56,991 nt of DNA from a bacterium. GTDB taxonomy: Bacteria; Zhuqueibacterota; QNDG01; JAFGCO01. Below the pieces are notes generated by a model that searched no databases, was not told where the DNA came from, and saw only the letters and a program-made list of their open reading frames with translations. A program made the position numbers and the translations under genes. Positions within the stretch are counted from its first letter, which is position 1; every line of letters starts with the position of its first letter. The stretch lies in the NCBI GenBank assembly GCA_016930535.1, contig JAFGGN010000128.1, positions 1-56,991 on the forward strand. Reading direction: 5' to 3'. Below, piece by piece: positions 50,034 to 56,991 of this stretch.

Positions 50034-50825
50034 TCATGAAATCGCGCCGGAAACCGCCTCGGCTGCGCGCAGCAGTGTTTCCATATCTGATGATTTGTAG
50101 ATCTCATGGGCCGGGCACAGGCCCCAGCCGTCCTTCTGAAATTTAAGGGTCACGCCGCCCTGGAGGCAGAACTTGCTTGTATCACACAGTATCGGACAGA
50201 TATGCAGCAGGGCATCTCTGAGCGCTACCGGAAAATAGTCGGCCGTACCGGACCTTGAATACACATGATACTTTTTAAGAAACGCCTCATCGAGACCGGC
50301 CGTTGTCTTTTTCAACTGATAGCGCCATTCCCACAGCACATCACACCGGTTCCGGATCGGAACGATAAAAAGCGGTTCCGTAAATTTCAACGAAACCTTC
50401 TCCAGTATCAGATCCGTTTTTCTGAGCGATGAGGCCGGACGCGGGGAAAGGCGGTCCACCTGCGACCGCCGCACGTGGATGACATACCGTGTGGATCCGT
50501 TTACGGCCGGCATCCGGACGGCCAAATCGACAGACCAGTCAGGCACGGGCTGGTCCTTCAGCGGCCTGATGGGATATACGGGTGAAAGTGTTTTTATCAC
50601 CTGACCGATATCCCTTGACGCCGGATCCGCCGTCTGATACCCCTTCTTCAGAAGACCTGCATATACCTGTTTTACCCGTCGCGGCGCGATCACGATGATC
50701 CAGTAAAATATAACAATCATCAGAATTCCGAATGCACACAGCATAATCAATCCGCCGTACCGGTCCAGAATACTCAGAACATTGGCAATAAACGAATGCT
50801 GATCGACAAGTTGCTGGAGATTCAT
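50034..50825 (-). CDS. Hypothetical single-pass membrane protein
   Basis: 263 residues with a GGGAGG site upstream. One strong membrane segment near the N-terminus (about 28-52, 'GLIMLCAFGILMIVIFYWII') is followed by a soluble part of about 205 residues with four cysteines, three of them clustered ('ICPILCDTSKFCLQGGV'), and a 'GWGLCPAHEIYK' segment. No family was recognised. It is 40 bases before the next secreted-protein gene on the same strand. The 200-base gap upstream is AT-rich (AAGATAAGATAAAAG) and holds no gene. Confidence 0.6.
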   Translation of the reverse strand: MNLQQLVDQHSFIANVLSILDRYGGLIMLCAFGILMIVIFYWIIVIAPRRVKQVYAGLLKKGYQTADPASRDIGQVIKTLSPVYPIRPLKDQPVPDWSVDLAVRMPAVNGSTRYVIHVRRSQVDRLSPRPASSLRKTDLILEKVSLKFTEPLFIVPIRNRCDVLWEWRYQLKKTTAGLDEAFLKKYHVYSRSGTADYFPVALRDALLHICPILCDTSKFCLQGGVTLKFQKDGWGLCPAHEIYKSSDMETLLRAAEAVSGAIS

Positions 50826-51025
50826 TCCTTAACCTCCCGGAGCTTGCTCCATCTGTTGCAGCGGATTCAAACGCGGTCCCGGCAAATCAGGGATAAGGGC
50901 TTGAAATCACAAATCGGTGTTCAATCAGGAACAGGGTTAAATTAAGATAAGATAAAAGAAGATAAATATCAAATCCGAAATGGCCTGACCGTGGAAAAAG
51001 CAGACCTTGTTTTTTCCGGCTGGTT

Positions 51026-52897
51026 TTACAGCGGATCAGGTGTGAGCGGAGGAATTTCCGGTGCCGAAAGAAGGCAACGTTCCCTTATCCGGTTCCAGAT
51101 TGAACGGATCGTTTGTGTAACCGGGGTGTCCATAAACTCGACAGCCGTCATCCCGTTGACCTGCGCCTCGGTGATCCTGCGGTCATACGGTATCATACCC
51201 AGAAAATCCGATCCGGATTGTTCCGTAATCGGCCTGATTTCCTCCGCTTTTTCGGGATTGATATCGGATTTGTTGACAATCACGCCTGAAGCAATCCTGA
51301 AGAACCGCAGCAGATCGAGAATGCGGTTCAGATCGTGCAGGCCGGAAACCGTCGGTTCCGTGACGACAACCGCATAATCCGCACCCGTAACCGAGGCGAT
51401 AACGGGGCACCCGATTCCGGGCGATCCGTCAATGAGAACGCCGGCAAGTCCGTTTCTTCTGGCGAGCTGTTCGGCATGCTTGCGGACAAGTGTAACCAGT
51501 TTACCTGAATTTTCGCCCGACAGACTCAGCCTGGCATGGCTCATGAGACCGAACCGCGTTTTCGAAACACGCCATTCTCCGTGTACTGCCGTTATGAACC
51601 GGACGGCCTGCTCAGGGCAGGCCAGTGAGCAGACCCGGCATCCTTCGCAGGATTTTTCATCAACGATAAAAACGGACCCGTCCTTTTCATCCTGAAAAGG
51701 CGCAATCGCGCCGAACCGGCATGCCTGTTCGCATGCGCCGCATCCGGTACATTTCTCAGGATCGATCACGGCCGCATCGCCGCCGCTGAAACCTCCCCCT
51801 TCTGTCATTTCCGGCTGAAGTACGAGGGGCAGGTCGGATGCATCCACATCACAATCGGCGACGGCCGTCTGTGCTTCAAGCGCAAAAAAACAGGCAGTCA
51901 GGGATGTCTTGCCAGTGCCTCCCTTGCCGCTGACGACCACGATTTCACGGGGTTTGACGGAGGATCCGGAGTCCGCCGGATCCGGCGACAGTCCGGAGAT
52001 CGGGAGCATGTCCGGCATTGCGGCGGGCCGCGGTTTTCCCGGATTTTCAGCGCGCCTGATAATGGATGCGGCCAGGTTTTTCATCAATTCACGGTACTCG
52101 GGGATCGTATCGACCACGAGGCTCCCGTTCGAGCAGGCTTCGGCGATCCGTCGGTCGTCTGGGATTTCTCCCAGTACTTCCAGGCCGGCAGTCCTGCAGT
52201 AGTCCTTCAGGGCATCGTTCATGAAATCCGCACGATTGATAATCACCGCGGGTTCAAGGTTCATATCCCTGCACATGGACACGGACAGGCGAAGATCATG
52301 CAGACCGAAAGGCGTGGGATCGGTCACCAGCACGCACAGATCGGCATCCCTGACGGTCTCGACCACGGGACATGCCGTTCCCGGGGGCGAATCCATAATA
52401 TTGATTCCGCTGCCCTGATTACGTTTAATCCGCCGGATAAGCACCGGAGACATGCCGCCTTCCCCCGTTTTCAGCCGGCCGTCATGAAAATCCAGCCCGC
52501 CATTCTGACCGTATCTCAGGATTCCGATATCACGGGGTTTCTCGATAACCGCATCTGCGGGGCAGACACGCGTGCAGGCGCCGCATATGTGACACAGATT
52601 TTCAAAGAACATCACCTGCTTTTGCACCATGACGATGGCATTGTACTGACAGGCGAGGACACATGCGCCGCAGGATGTGCACCGGTCCGGGTCCGCGGCT
52701 GAGGGTGACAGCAGATGAACCGTTTCTTCCAGTTTGATTTCCGGATTCAGAAACAGATGTCCGTTCGGGGCCTCGACATCACAATCCAGGTAGCGGACCT
52801 GTTTTCCGGACTGCTCAAGGATCCTGGCCAGATTGGTGGCCAGAAAGGTCTTTCCCGTGCCGCCTTTGCCGCTGGATATGACAATTTTCAATTGCAT
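51026..52897 (-). CDS. Single-chain fusion of two MinD-type P-loop ATPases with ferredoxin inserts
   Basis: 623 residues from the ATG at 52897. Each half has a deviant Walker A ('VISSGKGGTGKTFLATN', 'VVSGKGGTGKTSLTA'), two 4Fe-4S motifs (N half: CTSCGACVLAC and CHICGACTRVCP; C half: CTGCGACEQAC and CEGCRVCSLACP) and a Walker B / ParA-type 'DSPPGTACPV' or 'DGSPGIGCPV'. A Pro-rich linker near residues 285-325 joins them. Elsewhere these ATPases (COG1149 type) are two neighbouring genes of about 280 residues. They are thought to load or carry Fe-S or metal centres for NifX/DUF5320-type clusters, without firm proof. The stop of the MBL gene is 15 bases upstream. An ATG four codons earlier lacks a ribosome site. 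Confidence 0.88.
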   Translation of the reverse strand: MQLKIVISSGKGGTGKTFLATNLARILEQSGKQVRYLDCDVEAPNGHLFLNPEIKLEETVHLLSPSAADPDRCTSCGACVLACQYNAIVMVQKQVMFFENLCHICGACTRVCPADAVIEKPRDIGILRYGQNGGLDFHDGRLKTGEGGMSPVLIRRIKRNQGSGINIMDSPPGTACPVVETVRDADLCVLVTDPTPFGLHDLRLSVSMCRDMNLEPAVIINRADFMNDALKDYCRTAGLEVLGEIPDDRRIAEACSNGSLVVDTIPEYRELMKNLAASIIRRAENPGKPRPAAMPDMLPISGLSPDPADSGSSVKPREIVVVSGKGGTGKTSLTACFFALEAQTAVADCDVDASDLPLVLQPEMTEGGGFSGGDAAVIDPEKCTGCGACEQACRFGAIAPFQDEKDGSVFIVDEKSCEGCRVCSLACPEQAVRFITAVHGEWRVSKTRFGLMSHARLSLSGENSGKLVTLVRKHAEQLARRNGLAGVLIDGSPGIGCPVIASVTGADYAVVVTEPTVSGLHDLNRILDLLRFFRIASGVIVNKSDINPEKAEEIRPITEQSGSDFLGMIPYDRRITEAQVNGMTAVEFMDTPVTQTIRSIWNRIRERCLLSAPEIPPLTPDPL

Positions 52898-52912
52898 AAA
52901 AAATTCCATCGA

Positions 52913-53656
52913 TTATGACATGATTCCATCCGGAAGCGCGGACAAATCGAATTCGGTCCCGGCCGCAATGTCGAGGCAGGCATCCTGGAAAACGGACCTG
53001 AAAATCCGTATGCCCCGTTCCCCCGTGCAGTGAGCGGGCCCGGCAATCGAAACACCCAGGTCTTTCAGATCACGCGCTGCAGCGTGTATTTCTTCCTCTT
53101 TTTTGTCTCCCAGGTGAAATCCGCCGATCACACAAAATACCGGATCGGACGGAAAGTGTTCCTGAACGCGGCGGACCATGTTTCCGACGCCCGGATGTGA
53201 ACAGCCGGTGATCATGGTCAATCCGCTGCCCGAACGGATGATGAGAGCCTGCTCCGGCATGGGAAGCCCCTTGTATTGTCCCGGAATCTCTCCGGTGACA
53301 GACAGATTACTGTCGATGGCCCTGAAACACGGACATTCGACAAGGCTGCCCCCATGTTCCTTAATCTTGTTTTTTGTTTCCCGGCTGAATCCGGGACATA
53401 TATAGACATCCAGACCCGGCCTGAGATCGAGCAGGCCGGCGATGCCTCCCGTATGATCCCAGTGGTCATGGGACAGAATCACCGCCTCGATCCGGTCAGG
53501 CGGTATGTGCCAATGGTTCAAATTCTCCAGGATGGGTGCATCCGCTTCCCCGGTATCGAAAATGATCCGGTCACCGACCAGGCATGAAAATCCCCAGCCT
53601 GACCGGAATGAATCCGAACGGGACCGGTTGTCATAGAGTATTCTGATCGGCATCAT
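52913..53656 (-). CDS. MBL-fold metallohydrolase (dihydropterin synthase-like group)
   Basis: 247 residues. The metal-binding motif is 'SHDHWDHTGG', with later ligands in 'ITGCSHPGVGN' and 'IGGFHLGDK' and a closing His in 'AGPAHCTGERG'. This is the group annotated as 7,8-dihydropterin-6-methyl-aminobenzene-phosphate synthase-like, whose biochemical role is uncertain outside archaea. It regularly sits next to Mrp and MinD-type ATPase genes in anaerobes. The start has only a weak site, and the ATG pair at 53656/53653 is ambiguous. Confidence 0.87.
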   Translation of the reverse strand: MMPIRILYDNRSRSDSFRSGWGFSCLVGDRIIFDTGEADAPILENLNHWHIPPDRIEAVILSHDHWDHTGGIAGLLDLRPGLDVYICPGFSRETKNKIKEHGGSLVECPCFRAIDSNLSVTGEIPGQYKGLPMPEQALIIRSGSGLTMITGCSHPGVGNMVRRVQEHFPSDPVFCVIGGFHLGDKKEEEIHAAARDLKDLGVSIAGPAHCTGERGIRIFRSVFQDACLDIAAGTEFDLSALPDGIMS

Positions 53657-53681
53657 AACAAGTTCCGAACCAGGATGAATT

Positions 53682-54506
53682 TCAGGCCGGGCAATGCGTT
53701 ATCACATGGCCCGCCAGTGCCGTAAAGGCCGTGCCGGAGCCGCTTTCCGGAGCGGACAGGACAATGGGCTGTCCCGAATCGCTTCCCCGGCGTACGTCAA
53801 GCTCCATGGGAATGCGTCCCCAGAACTGCACATCCATCTCCCGGGCCATCTTCTCTCCTCCCCCGGTGCCGAACACATCGATGTCCTGATGACAATGGGG
53901 GCATGAAAATCCGGACATGTTCTCGACCACGGCGATCACGGGTATCTCAAGTTTTTTGGCCATGTTCACGGCCCTTCGGCAATCCACGAGTGAGACCTCC
54001 TGCGGTGTGGTCACGACCAGGGCCACATGGGGTTTCATGGACTGGGCGGCCGTCAGGACCTCGTCTCCGGTTCCCGGGGGCAGATCCGCCAGCAGAAAAT
54101 CCAGTTCACCCCACGCCACATCGGCCAGAAACTGCCGTATGGCGCCCGAACGCAGTGGGCCGCGCCAGATCACGGGAGAATTTTCAGGGAGCATGGGTGC
54201 CATGGAAATAATTTTCAGACCGTTTTTCTCTCCCGGAATCATGGTTCCGCCATGACCCATCAATTCGGGCGGTGACTCCGCACCGGTCATTTTGGGCACA
54301 TTCGGACCGGTGATGTCCGCGTCGAGCAGCCCCGTGCGCATGTCCGCCTTCAAAAGCGCATAGGCCAGATTCACGGCCACCGTGGTTTTTCCGACGCCGC
54401 CTTTCCCGCTGAAAACAACCATTCGGTACCGGATCCGTTTCAATACCTCCTGGATAAACTGGTCCTGTTCCTCCATCGACATGCCGGGTGCGGATTTGCT
54501 GTTCAT
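53682..54506 (-). CDS. Mrp/NBP35-type Fe-S carrier P-loop ATPase
   Basis: 274 residues. Walker A 'VVFSGKGGVGKTTVAVNLA', the family 'LLDADITGPNVPKMTG', 'PVIWRGPLRSGAIRQFL', 'LPPGTGDEVLTAAQ' and a Cys pair in 'SGFSCPHCHQDIDVFG' that holds a bridging 4Fe-4S cluster in the dimer. Mrp/ApbC proteins carry Fe-S clusters to target enzymes. It precedes the MBL-fold gene by 25 bases. The 206-base upstream gap holds a CCGTGTCTGACACGG palindrome (54661-54675). Confidence 0.93.
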   Translation of the reverse strand: MNSKSAPGMSMEEQDQFIQEVLKRIRYRMVVFSGKGGVGKTTVAVNLAYALLKADMRTGLLDADITGPNVPKMTGAESPPELMGHGGTMIPGEKNGLKIISMAPMLPENSPVIWRGPLRSGAIRQFLADVAWGELDFLLADLPPGTGDEVLTAAQSMKPHVALVVTTPQEVSLVDCRRAVNMAKKLEIPVIAVVENMSGFSCPHCHQDIDVFGTGGGEKMAREMDVQFWGRIPMELDVRRGSDSGQPIVLSAPESGSGTAFTALAGHVITHCPA

Positions 54507-54660
54507 ATCGGGATTTTACCTCACTTTCAATAAAAAAAGAGGGATACAGCCTGAACAATGATGATCTTTTTTAAAAAAACCGGCGGACCGCATCCGCACA
54601 TTTACATTCGGTTGCGCATGGTCTCGACAGTCGGGCTTCTGCGGACCGCCATTAATCTGA

Positions 54661-54675
54661 CCGTGTCTGACACGG
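54661..54675. promoter_or_regulatory. 15-bp perfect palindrome upstream of the Mrp gene
   Basis: CCGTGTC and GACACGG around one central T. It lies 155 bases upstream of the Mrp start and 38 bases past the peroxiredoxin stop, so it may be an operator or part of a terminator; no T run follows. Confidence 0.3.
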
Positions 54676-54712
54676 CACCTGTCCTGACCGAATCCGGAAA
54701 ACCGGCTCCGGC

Positions 54713-55384
54713 TTACTTCAGCTTCTTATGACAGAGCCACCAGTCATAACACTCATACCCGCCTGATTTGGCGTTTTTCAGGCGTTCTTCGGCCGTCTTC
54801 ACATCCTTCGGAGGCGGAACGATCACATGATCCTGCACGAGCTCGTTGTCCGGCCAGTTGGCAGGCATGGCCACGCCGTTTTTATCGGAAACCTGCATAC
54901 CTTCCACCACCCTCAGCACCTCGTCCATATTTCTGCCGAGTTCCTGCGGGTAGTACAGGATGATGCGTATTTTTGCCCGGTCATCCACGATAAAGACCGC
55001 ACGGACCGTATTGGTGCCCTTTCCGGGATGCACGAGACCGAGCGCCTGCGCCACTGCGCCGGTATCCGCGATGATCGGGTATTCAATCTGTACACCCAGT
55101 TTTTCCTTGATCCATTCTTCCCATTTGATATGTGAGAAAACCTGGTCCACGCTCAGACCGATCAGCTCACAGTTGAGTGCCCTGAATTTATCGTACCTTT
55201 TCTGAAAGGCCACAAATTCCGTGGTGCACACGGGCGTAAAATCAGCCGGATGGCTGAACAGAACAAACCATTTACCTGAAAAATGTTTGGGGAGCGTCAG
55301 TACCCCGTGCGTTGTCTGAACCTGCATTTCCGGGAATTCATCTCCCAGAAGGGGCATGCCTCTTTTTTCCTGCATCTCTGACAT
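54713..55384 (-). CDS. Peroxiredoxin, AhpC/TSA family (Prx6-like)
   Basis: 223 residues from the ATG at 55384, with GGAGG seven bases upstream. The peroxidatic Cys lies in 'FSHPADFTPVCTTEFVAF'. The Prx6-like features are 'SVDQVFSHIKWEEWIKEKLG', 'PIIADTGAVAQALGL' and a long C-terminal domain with 'NWPDNELVQDHVIVPPP'. Two further Cys, 'YECYDWWLC', sit at the end and may act as resolving residues as in archaeal-type members. It reduces H2O2 or organic peroxides in the cytosol. In this cluster it may protect Fe-S or metal sites. Confidence 0.94.
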   Translation of the reverse strand: MSEMQEKRGMPLLGDEFPEMQVQTTHGVLTLPKHFSGKWFVLFSHPADFTPVCTTEFVAFQKRYDKFRALNCELIGLSVDQVFSHIKWEEWIKEKLGVQIEYPIIADTGAVAQALGLVHPGKGTNTVRAVFIVDDRAKIRIILYYPQELGRNMDEVLRVVEGMQVSDKNGVAMPANWPDNELVQDHVIVPPPKDVKTAEERLKNAKSGGYECYDWWLCHKKLK

Positions 55385-55452
55385 GGTATTACCTCCGTTG
55401 ATTATTGGGTTCTTTTGTTGACGGTCCGTTCGCAACCTTCAATCATAAACCC

Positions 55453-56340
55453 TCACATCCCTCCGTTTTGTGAAAGAATGATGTTCCCCACCCTGCACCC
55501 GATATGACTCGCAATCACGGAGCACTTGACGAGAAGGAGAAAATAGATCGGACGGTTCGTTTCCGATAATGTCTCATAATTCCCCTGCCCCTTGGCTATT
55601 ATCATATCGGCTTCATTGAAAATTTTCAGAAATGTCTCTCCGCTCTTTTCAAGAAAAGTACCGGGGCCGTCCGATCCCGATGAAATCACTTCGGCCAGAT
55701 CGGAGATCCTGCATTGTTCCGCATCCTGCATGAGCACATCGTTGATGGCCGGTATCTCCCTCACGGCAAACCGGATTCTAATTTGAGGAAACTGACTTCG
55801 GATCACCTGCAGCAGGACGCGGTCGAAGACGATCTCTCCGGCATTGTCCGCGATATACAGCAGTTCAGTCGCGTTAATAAGTGATGATTTGAACTCATCA
55901 AACCGGAAAAGACTGCTATTTTCTTCCTGAATCGCTCTGTACTCGTCGGCCAAAATGCGTTCGAGTTCCTGATCGATCTTAAGGGCCGTTGTGGCACCGT
56001 AATCGATGATATTGCCCGCAATGGCCAGTTCGACTGCCGTGCGCAGCGGATCAGGACTGGTCTCTGTGCGAAGCATGAGCTGGTCATAGATATCCAGGAC
56101 AATACGGTTGCTTTCCTCTTTGATTTTCAGGAAAGGATCTGCCACTCCCGTTCGCTCGCGAATGGCCCGGTAGATATGCCTGGACATTTCCGGCGGGGGT
56201 GAATCATGATCGAATTCAGCCATCACACGCGCGACATCATCCAGAATCAGCCGCTGCTGATGCACATCGGCGCCTGCGAGACGCGCGGTCTCGAGCGCCT
56301 GTTTGAAAAAGCAGGGAATGCAGTCGAGTGTGGATTTCAT
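55453..56340 (-). CDS. DUF89/ARMT1-like protein
   Basis: 295 residues. Family traits: an N-terminal Cys pair 'LDCIPCFFKQALETARLAG', the 'FDHDSPPPEMSRHIYRAI' helix, 'LYIADNAGEIVFDRVLL' with the catalytic-type Asp/Asn, and 'MIIAKGQGNYETLSE' near the end. DUF89 enzymes are metal-dependent phosphatases (damage-control type) in eukaryotes; the bacterial Cys-containing branch has no known substrate. It is common next to NifX-like and DUF5320 genes, as here. Confidence 0.85.
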   Translation of the reverse strand: MKSTLDCIPCFFKQALETARLAGADVHQQRLILDDVARVMAEFDHDSPPPEMSRHIYRAIRERTGVADPFLKIKEESNRIVLDIYDQLMLRTETSPDPLRTAVELAIAGNIIDYGATTALKIDQELERILADEYRAIQEENSSLFRFDEFKSSLINATELLYIADNAGEIVFDRVLLQVIRSQFPQIRIRFAVREIPAINDVLMQDAEQCRISDLAEVISSGSDGPGTFLEKSGETFLKIFNEADMIIAKGQGNYETLSETNRPIYFLLLVKCSVIASHIGCRVGNIILSQNGGM

Positions 56341-56380
56341 ACGGTCTCACCGTAATGATTCGCTTCCGGATACCTGTGTC

Positions 56381-56758
56381 TCACGGTGCTCCCTTAAGTC
56401 CGGCATGCGATTCGGCCGAGGGTTTTTCGGAAAATGAGGCACCGCCTGATGCGACCCGTTGAACCGCCTCCCTGACGGTTCCGGAGACGCCGTCCGCGAT
56501 GGAAATGCCGGCCGCGTTCAGCACCTGAAACGCGTTCGGCCCCACACTTCCGGTAGCCACGACCTGTACCTGTTTTTCCGACATCAGCTGACCGGCCCGA
56601 ACGCCTGCTCCGCCGGACGACTGGCCCTCCCGGTTTTCAATTGCTTCAAATTCAAGCGAATCGGAGTCGACAATGATAAACCAGGCGCATCGTCCGAAAC
56701 GGGGATCCACCTGCGCATCGAGGTCAGATTTTTGTGCTGTCACGCATATTCTCATCAT
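56381..56758 (-). CDS. NifX/NifB-type dinitrogenase iron-molybdenum cofactor domain protein
   Basis: 125 residues, a single domain of the PF02579 type: 'ICVTAQKSDLDAQVDPRFGR', 'FIIVDSDSLEFEAIENREG', 'SSGGAGVRAGQLMSEKQVQV' and 'GSVGPNAFQVLNAAGI'. Known members bind or shuttle FeMo-type or mixed metal clusters. Stand-alone versions like this one (MTH1175 type) occur in non-nitrogen-fixing anaerobes next to Mrp/MinD ATPases, with unknown targets. No nif structural gene is present. Confidence 0.92.
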   Translation of the reverse strand: MMRICVTAQKSDLDAQVDPRFGRCAWFIIVDSDSLEFEAIENREGQSSGGAGVRAGQLMSEKQVQVVATGSVGPNAFQVLNAAGISIADGVSGTVREAVQRVASGGASFSEKPSAESHAGLKGAP

Positions 56759-56773
56759 GCATTCCCTTCATGC

Positions 56774-56991
56774 TCAGGATGGTTTTTTACCGCTGTCCTG
56801 ATCCGCGGATCCGGACGCTTCGATTTCCGATATTCTCTTTTTGATCAGTTCCAGGTTCTTTTCCAGATCGATGGACTGCTGTCTGAGTATTTCGATTTCG
56901 GTTTCCGGCATGGCTTGAACCGGATCATAGGGCATATAATTCCATGCAGCGCCATAGCCCATCCGGCGCCCGCCCCGGAATCCGGCGCCCA
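56774..56991 (-). CDS. DUF5320-like small protein, cut by the right window edge
   Basis: The frame stays open to the window edge and encodes 'GAGFRGGRRMGYGAAWNYMP', the Gly/Arg-rich head of DUF5320 proteins, then a coiled-coil tail ('PETEIEILRQQSIDLEKNLE', 'LIKKRISEIEAS'). The N-terminus lies outside. DUF5320 genes sit next to NifX-like genes in anaerobe metal clusters. Function unknown. Confidence 0.75.
   Translation of the reverse strand, partial: GAGFRGGRRMGYGAAWNYMPYDPVQAMPETEIEILRQQSIDLEKNLELIKKRISEIEASGSADQDSGKKPS

Noticed and set aside
1..56991. tRNA or rRNA genes
   Set aside because: Intergenic gaps were read for T-loop and acceptor-stem patterns and none was found.

Overview
The window looks like a chromosomal segment of an uncultured bacterium of the Fibrobacteres-Chlorobi-Bacteroidetes (FCB) sphere, for example a Calditrichota, KSB1 or Latescibacterota-like lineage. 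This is inferred, not proven. The main evidence is seven large secreted proteins that share an 80-90 residue FlgD-like C-terminal sorting domain with the signature 'YPNPFNP.T', together with outer-membrane beta-barrels and a TonB receptor (a diderm). An electron-transfer-flavoprotein module and a cluster of P-loop/ferredoxin/NifX-like/DUF5320 genes point to an anaerobic or microaerobic redox life. No phage, plasmid, CRISPR, rRNA or tRNA gene was seen.

Layout. 1-4211: two secreted proteins on the minus strand, the first cut by the window edge. 4472-6033: a hemerythrin-like protein, then a REP-associated transposase (RAYT) flanked on both sides by paired palindromes. 6142-9607: htpG, thyX and an isoprenylcysteine-methyltransferase-like membrane protein. 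9639-14964: a probable seven-gene minus-strand metal (zinc or manganese) uptake unit. In order of transcription it holds a small His/Cys membrane protein, a porin-like protein, a TroA/ZnuA-type binding protein, two different TroC/D-type permeases, a tiny His/Cys-tailed peptide and a methyltransferase. It has no ATPase gene, and a 21-bp near-palindrome overlaps its predicted -10 box. 15132-29053: a secreted-protein and envelope block, with a sugar dehydrogenase fused to a diheme cytochrome, a carbohydrate-binding protein, a TlpA-like thioredoxin, a BNR/GH74-like protein, a TonB receptor and two tandem paralogues. 29359-33189: etfB-etfA plus a membrane Fe-S oxidoreductase, a route from flavoprotein electrons to quinone. 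33745-41469: a 2574-residue surface protein with 8 DUF11 repeats, 7 SdrD-B repeats, a GH99-like domain, FN3 and the sorting domain. 41549-45274: hisS, a CPBP protease and a TPR/DUF2271 protein. 46168-49206: a NodU/SxtI-type carbamoyltransferase, an SxtJ-like partner and a beta-barrel protein. 49392-50825: two unrecognised envelope proteins. 51026-56991: a minus-strand metal/redox cluster with DUF5320, a NifX/NifB-type domain, DUF89, peroxiredoxin, Mrp ATPase, an MBL-fold enzyme and an unusual single-chain fusion of two MinD-type ferredoxin ATPases.

The most unusual features are non-coding. Three intergenic islands (about 33.3, 45.4-46.1 and 49.2 kb) contain the same purine-rich low-complexity words, often folded into long imperfect inverted repeats. 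A separate palindromic repeat family sits at 45.66-45.78 kb. The RAYT palindromes show compensatory base changes that keep the hairpin.
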